A DNA stretch of 47,388 nt from Sphingomonas bacterium (lineage in GTDB: Bacteria; Pseudomonadota; Alphaproteobacteria; Sphingomonadales; Sphingomonadaceae). Positions 27,097-35,168 of the stretch are shown here, piece by piece (position 1 is the first letter of the stretch; the number at the start of each line of letters is the position of its first letter). The position numbers and the translations under genes are program-made. The stretch is from positions 1 through 47,388 of the forward strand of contig NZ_JAQGLK010000118.1 in assembly GCF_028292925.1 (NCBI RefSeq). The letters are read 5' to 3'. Below the pieces are notes generated by a model that ran no database searches, was not told where the DNA came from, and worked only from the letters and a program-made list of their open reading frames with translations.

Positions 27097-28640
27097 CGAC
27101 GCACGGGATCGATCCGGCCGCGCTTGCAGCGGCGCTGCGCGACTTCCGCTCGGCGGTCGGCGCGGCCAACGTGTTCGACGGCGAGGAGGACCGGCTCGCC
27201 TATTCGGACCATTATTCGCCCGACGAGACGCGGCACATGCCGGGCGCGGCGGTCGCTCCGTCCAGCGTTGAGGAGGTGCAGGCGATCGTCCGCATCGCCA
27301 ATCGCCACAAGGTGCCGCTGTGGCCGATCAGCCGCGGCAAGAATTTCGGCTATGGCGGCGCGGCGCCGGTGCTCAAGGGTTCGGTCGTCCTCGATCTCAG
27401 CCGCATGAAGCGGATCGAGGTGGATCGCGAGAACGGCACCGTCCTGGTCGAGCCCGGCGTCGGCTTCTTCGACCTTTACGACCATCTCCAGAAGAACGGT
27501 ATTCCGCTGTGGCTGTCGGTGCCCGGCAACAGCTGGGGCTCGGTCGCCGGCAACGCGCTCGACCGTGGCGTCGGCTACACCAGTTATGGCGATCATGCCG
27601 CGCGCATCTGCGGGCTGGAGGTTGTCCTGCCGGAGGGTGGGCTGGTCCGCACCGGCATGGGGGCGATGCAAGGATCGTCCACCTGGCAGCTCTACCGCAA
27701 TGGCTATGGCCCCGGCTGGGATACGATGTTCTGCCAGTCGAACTTCGGCATCGTCACCAAGCTCGGGCTGTGGCTGATGCCGGAGCCCGAGACGGTGCTG
27801 GGGCTGGATTTCGAGTTCGACAAGCCGGACGATCTCGGCTGGGCCATCGACACGATCATGCCGCTTCGCCGCGAGGGCGTCATTCAGCAGTCCCCCTCGA
27901 TGGGCAACTGGCTGCGCTCGGCCGCGGTGATGACGACGCGCGAGCAGTGGACCAAGGACAAGGGGCCACTGGACGAGAAGGTTGTCACCGCGATCCGCAA
28001 GCAGTTCAACATCGGCTGGTGGAGCGTGCAGGTGCGCTTCTTCGGGCCAGCGGAGATCACGGAGGCCTCGATGAAGGTGCTGCGCCGCGCCTTCGACAAG
28101 AAGCCCGTGCTCGCGATCAAGGAAGCGCGGTGGAAGCGGGGCGACCCGCCGGAGGGGTCGCCCTCAAGCGGCGTGCCGGTCAGCTTCCCGCTGGCCAATG
28201 CCAACTGGCACGGCGGCCGCGGCGGCCACACCGGCTATTCGCCCGTGCTGCCGCCCCGCGGCGACCTCGCCATGGACCAGTTCCGGCGAACCTACGATCT
28301 GTACGCCAAATTCGGCATGGATTATCATGCCAGCTTCGCCATGGGCGATCGCAGCCTCACCAACGTCAACCAGATCCTGTTCGACCGGGACGATCCGGAA
28401 ATGATGCGGCGCGTCGACGGGTTTTTCCGCGCGCTGGTGGCCGACGCAAAAGCCAAGGGTTATGGCGAGTACCGGACCCATATCGAGTATATGGATCTGG
28501 TCGCCCAGACCTATGATTATGGCGGCCACGCGCTGCTCCGTCTCAATGAGCGGGTGAAGGATGCGCTCGATCCGAACGGCATCGTCGCCCCGGGGAAGAG
28601 CGGCATCTGGCCGGCGCGTTACCGGGAGAAGAAAGCGTGA
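27093..28640 (+). CDS. VAO/4-cresol dehydrogenase-family flavoprotein (copy 2)
   Basis: 515 residues, clearly paralogous to the protein at 22.8-24.3 kb over its whole length. WPISRGKNFGYGG and VPGNSWGSVAGNALDRGVGYTSYGDH mark the FAD-binding domain; Y87, Y460 and R461 form the phenolate pocket of the family; H379 in GGRGGHTGYSP is the expected FAD-attachment residue. Directly followed, with overlap, by a c-type cytochrome, the arrangement of 4-cresol dehydrogenase (PchF/PchC), eugenol hydroxylase and pinoresinol hydroxylase. So it likely hydroxylates a para-alkylphenol through a quinone methide with water as oxygen source and passes electrons to the cytochrome. No own signal peptide. Confidence 0.88.
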   Translation: MTTHGIDPAALAAALRDFRSAVGAANVFDGEEDRLAYSDHYSPDETRHMPGAAVAPSSVEEVQAIVRIANRHKVPLWPISRGKNFGYGGAAPVLKGSVVLDLSRMKRIEVDRENGTVLVEPGVGFFDLYDHLQKNGIPLWLSVPGNSWGSVAGNALDRGVGYTSYGDHAARICGLEVVLPEGGLVRTGMGAMQGSSTWQLYRNGYGPGWDTMFCQSNFGIVTKLGLWLMPEPETVLGLDFEFDKPDDLGWAIDTIMPLRREGVIQQSPSMGNWLRSAAVMTTREQWTKDKGPLDEKVVTAIRKQFNIGWWSVQVRFFGPAEITEASMKVLRRAFDKKPVLAIKEARWKRGDPPEGSPSSGVPVSFPLANANWHGGRGGHTGYSPVLPPRGDLAMDQFRRTYDLYAKFGMDYHASFAMGDRSLTNVNQILFDRDDPEMMRRVDGFFRALVADAKAKGYGEYRTHIEYMDLVAQTYDYGGHALLRLNERVKDALDPNGIVAPGKSGIWPARYREKKA

Positions 28641-29014
28641 AGCAGCTCGCTTCGTTCGCAGCCATGGCGTTGTTCGTCGGCGGCGGCGCGCTCGCGCAGG
28701 GGCAGCCGGGCACCGAGATCAAGAACGCCGCGCGCGGTGGCTTGCAGGATCGTTCGGCCCGATCTGCGCCCGAGGCGCTGTTCGTCGAGAAGTGCGGCAT
28801 GTGCCACCGCCAGATGGGCATGGGCACCGTGATCCTGGCCCGCCGGATGCCACCCGCCCTCGCCATGCTCGAGCAGCGCAACGACCTTACCGTCGATTAT
28901 GTGAAGGAAGCCGCGCGATCGGGCATCGGCAACATGCCCCGTATCCAGCGCGGCGAGGTCAGCGACGCGCAGCTCGCGGAGATCGGGCGATACCTGGCGA
29001 AAGGCAGGCCATGA
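28637..29014 (+). CDS. c-type cytochrome subunit of the flavocytochrome
   Basis: 125-residue monohaem cytochrome with a signal peptide (first about 20 residues ending ALAQ). Haem site C53-G-M-C56-H57, and M100 in GIGNMPRIQ is a good axial Met. It begins at GTG 28637 with a 4-base overlap with the flavoprotein, like PchC beside PchF. Expected to accept electrons from the flavin and hand them to the periplasmic respiratory chain. How a flavoprotein without a signal peptide joins it in the periplasm is the same puzzle as in the known family members. Confidence 0.9.
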   Translation: MKQLASFAAMALFVGGGALAQGQPGTEIKNAARGGLQDRSARSAPEALFVEKCGMCHRQMGMGTVILARRMPPALAMLEQRNDLTVDYVKEAARSGIGNMPRIQRGEVSDAQLAEIGRYLAKGRP

Positions 29015-29355
29015 TCAGCCGGCGGGGAGTGATAGCGGGCGGCACGGTTGCCGGAGCGGCGAGTTTGCTGCCTTTGCCGCTGCTGGCGCAGGGCACGGCG
29101 CGGCTCCTGCTCGTCGACGGCAGTCTTGCCGCTGCCGATCGCATGCAGGTGCCGGCAGGAGGGGTGCACCTGGAGCCGGAACTGGTGGCGCAATGGCGCC
29201 GCGTTCTGCGCCAACGCTTCCTGGATGGCGAGCGAGGGATCGCGCTGGTGCGTTGGGACAAGGCGCTGCTGCTCTCCGGCCTCGCCCGCGAGGACAGGCT
29301 TGCCGTGCGGCAACGGCGGCTCGGCCGCTCGCTGTTCGCCGTCGAGATCGGGTGA
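29011..29355 (+). CDS. Small Tat-signal protein of unknown function
   Basis: 114 residues. The N-terminus MISRRGVIAGG followed by a hydrophobic stretch ending LPLLAQ is a twin-arginine signal. The mature part, about 88 residues, is Arg- and Leu-rich (VAQWRRVLRQRFLDGERGIALVRWDKALLL) with no cysteines and no family I recognise. ATGA overlap with the cytochrome gene ties it to the flavocytochrome. A Tat substrate is folded in the cytoplasm, so this could escort the FAD-loaded flavoprotein, or be an assembly factor. Position recalls the uncharacterised pchX in the 4-cresol cluster; no homology is claimed. Confidence 0.75.
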   Translation: MISRRGVIAGGTVAGAASLLPLPLLAQGTARLLLVDGSLAAADRMQVPAGGVHLEPELVAQWRRVLRQRFLDGERGIALVRWDKALLLSGLAREDRLAVRQRRLGRSLFAVEIG

Positions 29356-29359
29356 ACGC

Positions 29360-30115
29360 ATGATGCCACGGTTCGAGAACCGCGTCGTCCTAATCACCGG
29401 GGCAGCAAGCGGCATCGGCCTCGCCACCGCGCGCCGCTTCGCCGCCGAGGGGGCGCGGGTCGTGCTGGGGGACCGGAACGAGACAGCTGTGCTCGCGGCG
29501 GCGGCCGCGATCCGCGGCAGCGGCGGCGCCGCGACGGGGATCGGCGTGGACGTGGCCGTCTACGCTGCCTGCGAGGCGATGGTCGGGCACGCCGTGGAAA
29601 CGTTCGGCGGCCTCCACATCGCCGTCAACAATGCCGGCATCCCCTCCGAGATCGGCGGCTTGTTCGAGGATTTCCCGGTGGCCGACTGGGATCGGCTGAT
29701 CGCGACCAACCTGAGCGGCGTTTTCCACGCGATGCGGGCGGAAGTGCCGGCGCTCAAAGCCTCCGGCGGAACCGCGATCGTCAATACCGCGTCGATCGCA
29801 AGCCTGGTGGCGGCGCCCGGCATGGCCGCCTACGTCGCCAGCAAGCACGGCGTCGCGGGGCTCACCAAGGCAGCGGCGCTCGACCTGATCGCCCACGGTA
29901 TCCGGGTCAACGCGGTGTGTCCGGGCCTGATCGACACGCCCATGCTGGCCGGCGCGCCGCCCGAGGCACAGGCGGCGATGGCGGCGCAGGCGCCGATCGG
30001 ACGCATGGGCACTGCCGACGAGATTGCCGAGGTCGTGCTCTTCCTCGCCTCTGACGCCGCCAGTTACATGTGCGGCGCACTGATGACCGTCGATGGCGGC
30101 GTCACACTCGCCTGA
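29360..30115 (+). CDS. NAD-dependent short-chain dehydrogenase
   Basis: Classical SDR of 251 residues. GAASGIG (14-20) binds the dinucleotide, D38 in LGDRN selects NAD over NADP, NNAG at 90-93, and the catalytic set S145, Y158, K162 is complete. The end VNAVCPGLIDTPM ... MTVDGGVTLA is typical. Last gene of the rightward operon, 4 bases after the Tat protein. By context it would oxidise the secondary benzylic alcohol made by the flavocytochrome to a ketone, as in 4-ethylphenol degradation. The natural substrate remains a guess. Confidence 0.9.
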   Translation: MMPRFENRVVLITGAASGIGLATARRFAAEGARVVLGDRNETAVLAAAAAIRGSGGAATGIGVDVAVYAACEAMVGHAVETFGGLHIAVNNAGIPSEIGGLFEDFPVADWDRLIATNLSGVFHAMRAEVPALKASGGTAIVNTASIASLVAAPGMAAYVASKHGVAGLTKAAALDLIAHGIRVNAVCPGLIDTPMLAGAPPEAQAAMAAQAPIGRMGTADEIAEVVLFLASDAASYMCGALMTVDGGVTLA

Positions 30116-30286
30116 CCGTCGCCCCGCCTGATCGGTCGAGCCCCGTATCCGGCAATGTCCCCATTCAGGCCGCGGCTCGATGCCGCCGCCGTTGAAGCCG
30201 GTCGGGACCTGCGCACAGATCATCAGCCCGCCGCCCCGACGATAGCCCGCGGAGTAGTTTTCGCACCATCGGCGTTGGTCGCATCG

Positions 30287-31123
30287 TCAGGACCGGGCGG
30301 CGAAACTCGCGTGCATCCGCTCCTTGTCGCTGCGGTGCCCGGTGATGATTTCGAACGCCGCCGCCGCCTGCCCGACGACCATCCCGCTGCCGTCGAGCGT
30401 ACGGCACCCCAACGCGCGTGCGGTACGCAGCAACTCGGTCTCGAGCGGGAAGTAGACGATGTCCGCCACCCACATCGACGGACGCAACCGCTCTGCCTCG
30501 ATCGGTGAGCCGGGAGCGGAGGCCATCCCGATCGGGGTCGTGTTGACCACACCATCGACGCCCACAATGTCCCTGTGGTCGGCCGATCGTGCCACCGCCC
30601 GATCGGCGCCGAAGCGGGCCCGCAGCCGATCGACGAGTGCCGTGGCACGGCCCGCATCGACGTCGCAGATCTCGACCGTGCCGACGCCGAGCGCCAGCAG
30701 CCCGCTCGCCACCGCGGCGCCGGCGCCGCCCGCGCCGAACTGGAGCACGCGGCCGAGTTCCACACCCGGCAGCCCCTCCCGGACGCTGTCGCGAAATCCG
30801 CTCATGTCGGTGTTGTGGCCCACGAGCCGACCGTCGCGCATGGCGACTGTGTTCACGGCGCCCACCGTCGCCGCGCTGTCGGCCAGTTCGTCGAGCAGCG
30901 GCAGGATCGCCTGCTTGAACGGGTAGGTGACGTTGACCCCGGCGAAACCGCGCGCGCTGAGATCCGCGAGCAAAGGCGCGAGCGCGTCGTCATCGAGGCC
31001 GCGTGCCGTGAAGTCGAACAGCTCGTACCGGAGCGCGAGTCCCTGGGCGCGAGCCTCCTGCTCGTGCAACCAGGGCGAGCGCGACGCCAGGATCGAGCGA
31101 CCGATCAGACCGGAAAGGATCAT
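30287..31123 (-). CDS. NAD-type quinate/shikimate dehydrogenase
   Basis: AroE-fold enzyme of 278 residues. Substrate residues are kept: S14 and S16 (ASRSPWLHE), K70 (NVTYPFKQ), N91 (GAVNTV), D106 (GHNTDMSGF) and the Gln of MVVGQAAAAF. After the GAGGAG loop comes EICDVDAGRA: an Asp (154) where NADP-dependent AroE has NRT, as in the NAD-dependent Corynebacterium glutamicum quinate/shikimate dehydrogenase, which it also resembles in VYFPLETELL and ARALGCRTLDG. So it is likely catabolic, not the biosynthetic AroE. It follows the TonB receptor by 54 bases on the minus strand. The ATG at 31123 has AAGG seven bases upstream. Confidence 0.88.
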   Translation of the reverse strand: MILSGLIGRSILASRSPWLHEQEARAQGLALRYELFDFTARGLDDDALAPLLADLSARGFAGVNVTYPFKQAILPLLDELADSAATVGAVNTVAMRDGRLVGHNTDMSGFRDSVREGLPGVELGRVLQFGAGGAGAAVASGLLALGVGTVEICDVDAGRATALVDRLRARFGADRAVARSADHRDIVGVDGVVNTTPIGMASAPGSPIEAERLRPSMWVADIVYFPLETELLRTARALGCRTLDGSGMVVGQAAAAFEIITGHRSDKERMHASFAARS

Positions 31124-31177
31124 GGCTGGCCTTCGATCAGGCTTCGGCGGCATGTGGGCATTTCCCGGTGGGTCCGA

Positions 31178-34156
31178 TCAGAAATTGAACCGCACGCCAG
31201 CATAAAAGGATCTGCCGATCGGATCATACAATGCGACGTCGGTTCCGTTTTGCGAGCTGGCGACGAAGGGGAGGTCCTTGTCGAACAGGTTGGTGACGCC
31301 GCCACGCAGTTCGAAATCGCGATTGACCTTGAACGACCCGAACAGGTCCCACAATCCGTAGGACGGCACGCCGATCTGGGCGGTCGCCGGCGTCAGCACC
31401 GCGCTCACGTCATCGAGCTTGCTCTGGTAGCGCCAGCGGAGGCCGATATTTGCCGCATCCGATCGATAGCCGAACGAAGTCAGCGCCTTCCACTTGGGAG
31501 TGGCACGCGGTGGCACGCTGGTCGGAAGCGCGCTGCCGTTGCTGATCCCGGTATAATCGAGGAAAGGCGTGCCGGGCAGCAGCTGCACCTTGTAGTTGCG
31601 CGTCCAATCCACGCCGCTGTTCACGAACAGGCGGCTCGAACCGCCAAGGAACGGCGCGGCAACGCTCCAGTTCGCCTGCACCTCGATCCCGTCGGTCTTG
31701 AGCCCGCCGATGTTGAGGTATGGCGTGGCCACGGTCACGATCTGCCCTGTCGCGTCGCGCTGGATCAGCGCGCAGTAGCTGTTCGCGACGTCGTAACCGG
31801 GGTTGGTGCCATCGAGGTTGAAGCATTTCGACAGCACGGTGAGCCCGGGCACGTTCGAGATCACGTTGCGGATCTTGATGTTGTAGTAATCGACGGAGAG
31901 CGTGAAATCACCGAACAGGCCCTCCCGCGCCGGCGAGTTGAAGACGGCGCCGATGTTGAAGGTATCCGCCTTCTCGGGCGTGACACCGGTATTGCCCGTG
32001 ATCGTCTGTCCAGTCGCGGTCGTCGGAAAGGTGTAGGATCCAAGCGCCTGAGCAGGCACGCCCTGCGCCACGCAGAGCGTCGCCACACGTGCGGCGTTGG
32101 CCCCGGCGCGGGCGGTCGAGCGGACATCGCAGGGGTCGCCCAGCGATCCGGGCGGGGTGCCGATCACCAGCTGCGTGCCCGAAGCCGGCGTAAACAGCTC
32201 GCCGATGTTGGGCGCGCGGACCGCCCGCTGGTAGCTGCCGCGGATCAGCAGTGCTTCGACCGGGCTCCACCGGGCGTCGGCCTCGTAGCTCGTGACCGAT
32301 CCCGTCACCGAATAGTCCGAGTAGCGGACCGCGGCCCCGATCCCGAGTTCGTGGAAGAACGGACGATCCGCGAGCAGCGGCACGTCGATCTGCGCGGCGA
32401 TCTCGCGGACGGAGATCTGGCCCGACGCCGGTGCGGAGGCGATAACGGACTCGATATTCTGCGCACTCAGATCGCTGTCGGGCACATAATCGTACGTGTT
32501 GCGCCGATAGCCGCCGACGAAAGCGACCTGCGCCGGCCCCGCGCCGAGATCGAACAGTTTGCCGTTGATCTGCGCCTGTGCCTGCGTCTGCGATAGCTTC
32601 TCCCGCGAGAAGCCGGTCTTGGTGATATAGTCGCGGCATGCCGGCGAAAGCGCGCGCGCATTGGTGTCGCCGAACGGGTTGAAGCCGCCCGCGCAGATCG
32701 ATGCGCCCCCGTCTGCCGCGTTCAGCAAAGTCTGCACGCGGCTCTTGAGCACGGCATCGGTGATATCCTGATCGTGCTTGGACTCGTCGTAGGCGACATA
32801 GGCATCGAAGGTCCAACCGGCGGCGATGTCGCCGCGGACCCCGCCGAGATATTGCTGGACGTCGAAATTCTCGTTGAAGCCCTTGAACGGTACGCCGACG
32901 TAGCGGCCGTTCCAGCTGAACGGGGCGGCGGCATTGGGCCGGGAGGCGAGCACCGTCCGCAGGTCGGCAGGAATGAACGGATTGGTGACGGGGATCGTCG
33001 TCAGGGTGCCGAACTGCGTCAGGCTGCCGCCCTGCTCGGTGCGGACCGCCAGATCGACGTACATGAACTGGCCGTACACCGTCAGCGAAGGCGACAGATC
33101 GTAATCGCCCTTCAGGAAGGCGGTCTTGCGCTTGAGGCCGTTCTGAAACTGGATCTGCTGGCCAACCGGCATGCGTACGTTGTTGGCGACCAGCAGGTAG
33201 CCGTTGCCGTCGCGTGGCCCCTTATAGTTGGCAGCGCCGGTCTGGACGTAGAGCGTACGATCGTCGTTGAAGCCAAGGTTCAGAAGCGGATTGATCGCGC
33301 TCGTCACGCCGTAGCGGGCGAAGACGGATCGCACGGCCGCCGCGGTCGGCGCGTTGGTCGCGCTGGGCACGAACGTGCCGGTGCCGACGAACGAGGACGG
33401 CGTCTTATCGTAGAAGAAGGGCCGGGTGCTGCCATTGACCGGATTCTGCTCGGCGTAGCTGAACGCGGCAACGACGTGGCCGCGGTCCTCGGCGAAGGTG
33501 GTGCCGAACGACAGCGATCCATTCAGCTTGTAGGCATCGCCGCGCTCGCTGATGCCGTTCTGGATGTCGACGCGGACCCCGTCGAGGCGCCGCACCGTCT
33601 TGAAGTTGACCACGCCGGAGATGGCGTCCGAACCGTACACTGCGGAGGCCCCGCCGGTGATCACGTCGACGCCGCCCAGGATCGCATCGGGCAGGATGTT
33701 GATGTCGACATTGCCGTTGATGTCGGAGACCGGCAGCCGCCTGCCATCCAGCAGCACGAGATTGCGGTTCGAACCGAGGCCGTGGAGGCTGACCGTCGAT
33801 CGGCCCCCGCCGCCGGCGCCGCCGGTATTGCCGTTGCCTGCCGTCGTGAAGCTGGGGATCTGGTTCAGCGCGTCGACGACGTTGACCGCGCCGGTTTCCT
33901 TTATCGCCTGGTCGCTGAAGGTGACGATCGGGCTCGCCGAGCTGTTGTTCGGCCGCTGGATAAGCGATCCGGTGACGACGATTTCATCGATCTGGCCGGC
34001 CGTCATATCGTCTCGCGCCGTGGGATCGACGGCCGGGACATCGCTTGCCGGCGGCTCGGCCGCCCCCTGATCCTGTGCGAGTGCCGGCGCCGCACCCAGC
34101 GCCGCGATCACTGCCAACGAGACCGAAAGCGCCAACCGCGCGCGCGCATGCCGCAT
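31178..34156 (-). CDS. TonB-dependent outer-membrane receptor
   Basis: About 992 residues: signal peptide (ALSVSLAVIAALGAAPALAQ), a TonB-box-like IDEIVVTGS, plug domain (VDALNQIPSFTTAG, LHGLGSNRNLVLLDGRRLPV, DVITGGASAVYGSDAISGVVNF), and a long beta-barrel ending in SFYAGVRFNF with the terminal Phe. The large barrel and N-terminal pattern fit the sphingomonad receptors used for plant-derived and aromatic substrates. I prefer the second ATG (34156): the first (34162) directly abuts GGGAGG with no spacer. Its promoter contains the ACGAACTNGTTC palindrome. Clustered with quinate/shikimate genes, so its ligand may be a quinate or shikimate ester (inference). Confidence 0.92.
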   Translation of the reverse strand: MRHARARLALSVSLAVIAALGAAPALAQDQGAAEPPASDVPAVDPTARDDMTAGQIDEIVVTGSLIQRPNNSSASPIVTFSDQAIKETGAVNVVDALNQIPSFTTAGNGNTGGAGGGGRSTVSLHGLGSNRNLVLLDGRRLPVSDINGNVDINILPDAILGGVDVITGGASAVYGSDAISGVVNFKTVRRLDGVRVDIQNGISERGDAYKLNGSLSFGTTFAEDRGHVVAAFSYAEQNPVNGSTRPFFYDKTPSSFVGTGTFVPSATNAPTAAAVRSVFARYGVTSAINPLLNLGFNDDRTLYVQTGAANYKGPRDGNGYLLVANNVRMPVGQQIQFQNGLKRKTAFLKGDYDLSPSLTVYGQFMYVDLAVRTEQGGSLTQFGTLTTIPVTNPFIPADLRTVLASRPNAAAPFSWNGRYVGVPFKGFNENFDVQQYLGGVRGDIAAGWTFDAYVAYDESKHDQDITDAVLKSRVQTLLNAADGGASICAGGFNPFGDTNARALSPACRDYITKTGFSREKLSQTQAQAQINGKLFDLGAGPAQVAFVGGYRRNTYDYVPDSDLSAQNIESVIASAPASGQISVREIAAQIDVPLLADRPFFHELGIGAAVRYSDYSVTGSVTSYEADARWSPVEALLIRGSYQRAVRAPNIGELFTPASGTQLVIGTPPGSLGDPCDVRSTARAGANAARVATLCVAQGVPAQALGSYTFPTTATGQTITGNTGVTPEKADTFNIGAVFNSPAREGLFGDFTLSVDYYNIKIRNVISNVPGLTVLSKCFNLDGTNPGYDVANSYCALIQRDATGQIVTVATPYLNIGGLKTDGIEVQANWSVAAPFLGGSSRLFVNSGVDWTRNYKVQLLPGTPFLDYTGISNGSALPTSVPPRATPKWKALTSFGYRSDAANIGLRWRYQSKLDDVSAVLTPATAQIGVPSYGLWDLFGSFKVNRDFELRGGVTNLFDKDLPFVASSQNGTDVALYDPIGRSFYAGVRFNF

Positions 34157-34202
34157 CGTCATCCTCCCTTATCTCACCTGTGAGCCGGCGAGTCGGGAGC
34201 CT

Positions 34203-34231
34203 GATTAGTGGTACGAACTCGTTCCTGTCAA
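34203..34231 (-). promoter_or_regulatory. Receptor promoter with TetR-type palindrome (site 1)
   Basis: On the minus strand: TTGACA (34226-34231), 17-base spacer, CTAATC (34203-34208). The spacer is filled by the near-palindrome ACGAACTCGTTCCT (34213-34226, plus strand). A repressor bound there would block RNA polymerase. The same motif recurs at 35071-35084 and 42051-42064. Confidence 0.7.
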
Positions 34232-34319
34232 TAACGCCGCTGAGCACAACGCCGGGACAGCCCGGCTCGGCGGCCGCGGCATGCCGGGTTCATCCGGGAA
34301 GTTGCGTCGGGCAGTTGCG

Positions 34320-34967
34320 TCAGCGGGGCGCGGAAACCCAGGCGAGAAGGATGTCACCGACCTGCTTGGCCCGCCGCGCGACCGCTTCCTCGCCCGCCAT
34401 GTCCACCTCGAAATTGTGCGAAAAGGTGAACTGGTTCGAGACGTTGTAGAAGGCGAGCGCGGTCATGTTCATGTGCAGGTCGATCGGATCGATGCCGGGC
34501 CGAAAGCTGCCCTCCGCCTCGCCGCGCGCGATGATCCCCGCAAGCAGATCGATGACCCGGTGGTTATCCTCGCGCAATCCTTCGATCTGCTTCAGGTGTT
34601 CTGCGCGGTGGATGTTCTCGTTCATCACCAGTCGCACGAGTTCCGGATGCTGTGCGTGATAGTGCACGTCGTGCTCGATCAGGCGCCGCAGCGCATCCGC
34701 GGCGCTGCCGCTGTCAACGTCGACCTGGCCCTCGCTCGCGCGGACGCCGCGATAGGCGCGCTCCAGCACCGCCCGGTAGAGCTCGTCCTTGCTGCCGAAA
34801 TAATAGTAGATCTTGCGCTTGGTCGCCTTGCCCGCAATCTCGTCGATGCGCGCACCCGCCAGCCCCTTTTCGACGAATTCCTCGGCGGCGACATCGAGAA
34901 TGGCGTTGATTGCTTCTTCACGGGATTGCGCACGGGATCGGCGCGGGGGCTTGGCAGCCTCGGTCAA
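34320..34967 (-). CDS. TetR/AcrR-family regulator
   Basis: 215 residues. Helix-turn-helix GARIDEIAGKATKRKIYYYFGSKDELY, then an all-helical ligand domain with HDVHYHAQHPELVRLVMNENIHRAEHL. It starts at TTG 34967: AGGAGA lies seven bases upstream, and no ATG is available before the helix-turn-helix. It sits between the receptor and the esterase operon, with its own operator-like palindrome about 100 bases upstream. It is the best candidate for the protein that binds the three palindromes. The inducer might be quinate, shikimate, protocatechuate or a cinnamoyl ester. Confidence 0.9.
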   Translation of the reverse strand: MTEAAKPPRRSRAQSREEAINAILDVAAEEFVEKGLAGARIDEIAGKATKRKIYYYFGSKDELYRAVLERAYRGVRASEGQVDVDSGSAADALRRLIEHDVHYHAQHPELVRLVMNENIHRAEHLKQIEGLREDNHRVIDLLAGIIARGEAEGSFRPGIDPIDLHMNMTALAFYNVSNQFTFSHNFEVDMAGEEAVARRAKQVGDILLAWVSAPR

Positions 34968-35070
34968 CTATAGTCTCCTGGCCTCATACCGCGGGCAGTA
35001 GGCAGGTCCTACCCGCGGAGACGGCGGGTGCAACGGAAATCGGGCGCGGAGCTCTTGCGTTGCTAGTGTT

Positions 35071-35084
35071 ACGGACTGGTTCCT
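35071..35084. promoter_or_regulatory. TetR-type palindrome between tetR and esterase operon (site 2)
   Basis: ACGGACTGGTTCCT, a degenerate copy of the ACGAACTAGTTCGT palindrome. On the minus strand the flanks AGGAACCAGTCCGTAACACTA align closely with the receptor promoter (AGGAACGAGTTCGTACCACTA), suggesting a leftward, autoregulated tetR promoter. It could also control the rightward esterase operon; I do not see clear -35/-10 hexamers for that. Confidence 0.6.
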
Positions 35085-35168
35085 CTTTTTACTTCTCTCC
35101 GCTGGCCCCGCATGATAATTTCCGCGGGAGAGAGCGCACATGCGCCGAACCGCAGGGGAGGATATCGC

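Noticed and set aside
30287-31123. Housekeeping shikimate dehydrogenase AroE
   Set aside because: Cofactor loop has Asp instead of the NADP-binding NRT motif, and the gene is in a catabolic regulon beside QuiC.
30575-32596. 673-codon plus-strand frame
   Set aside because: Antisense to the dehydrogenase and the TonB receptor; no start site or motif.
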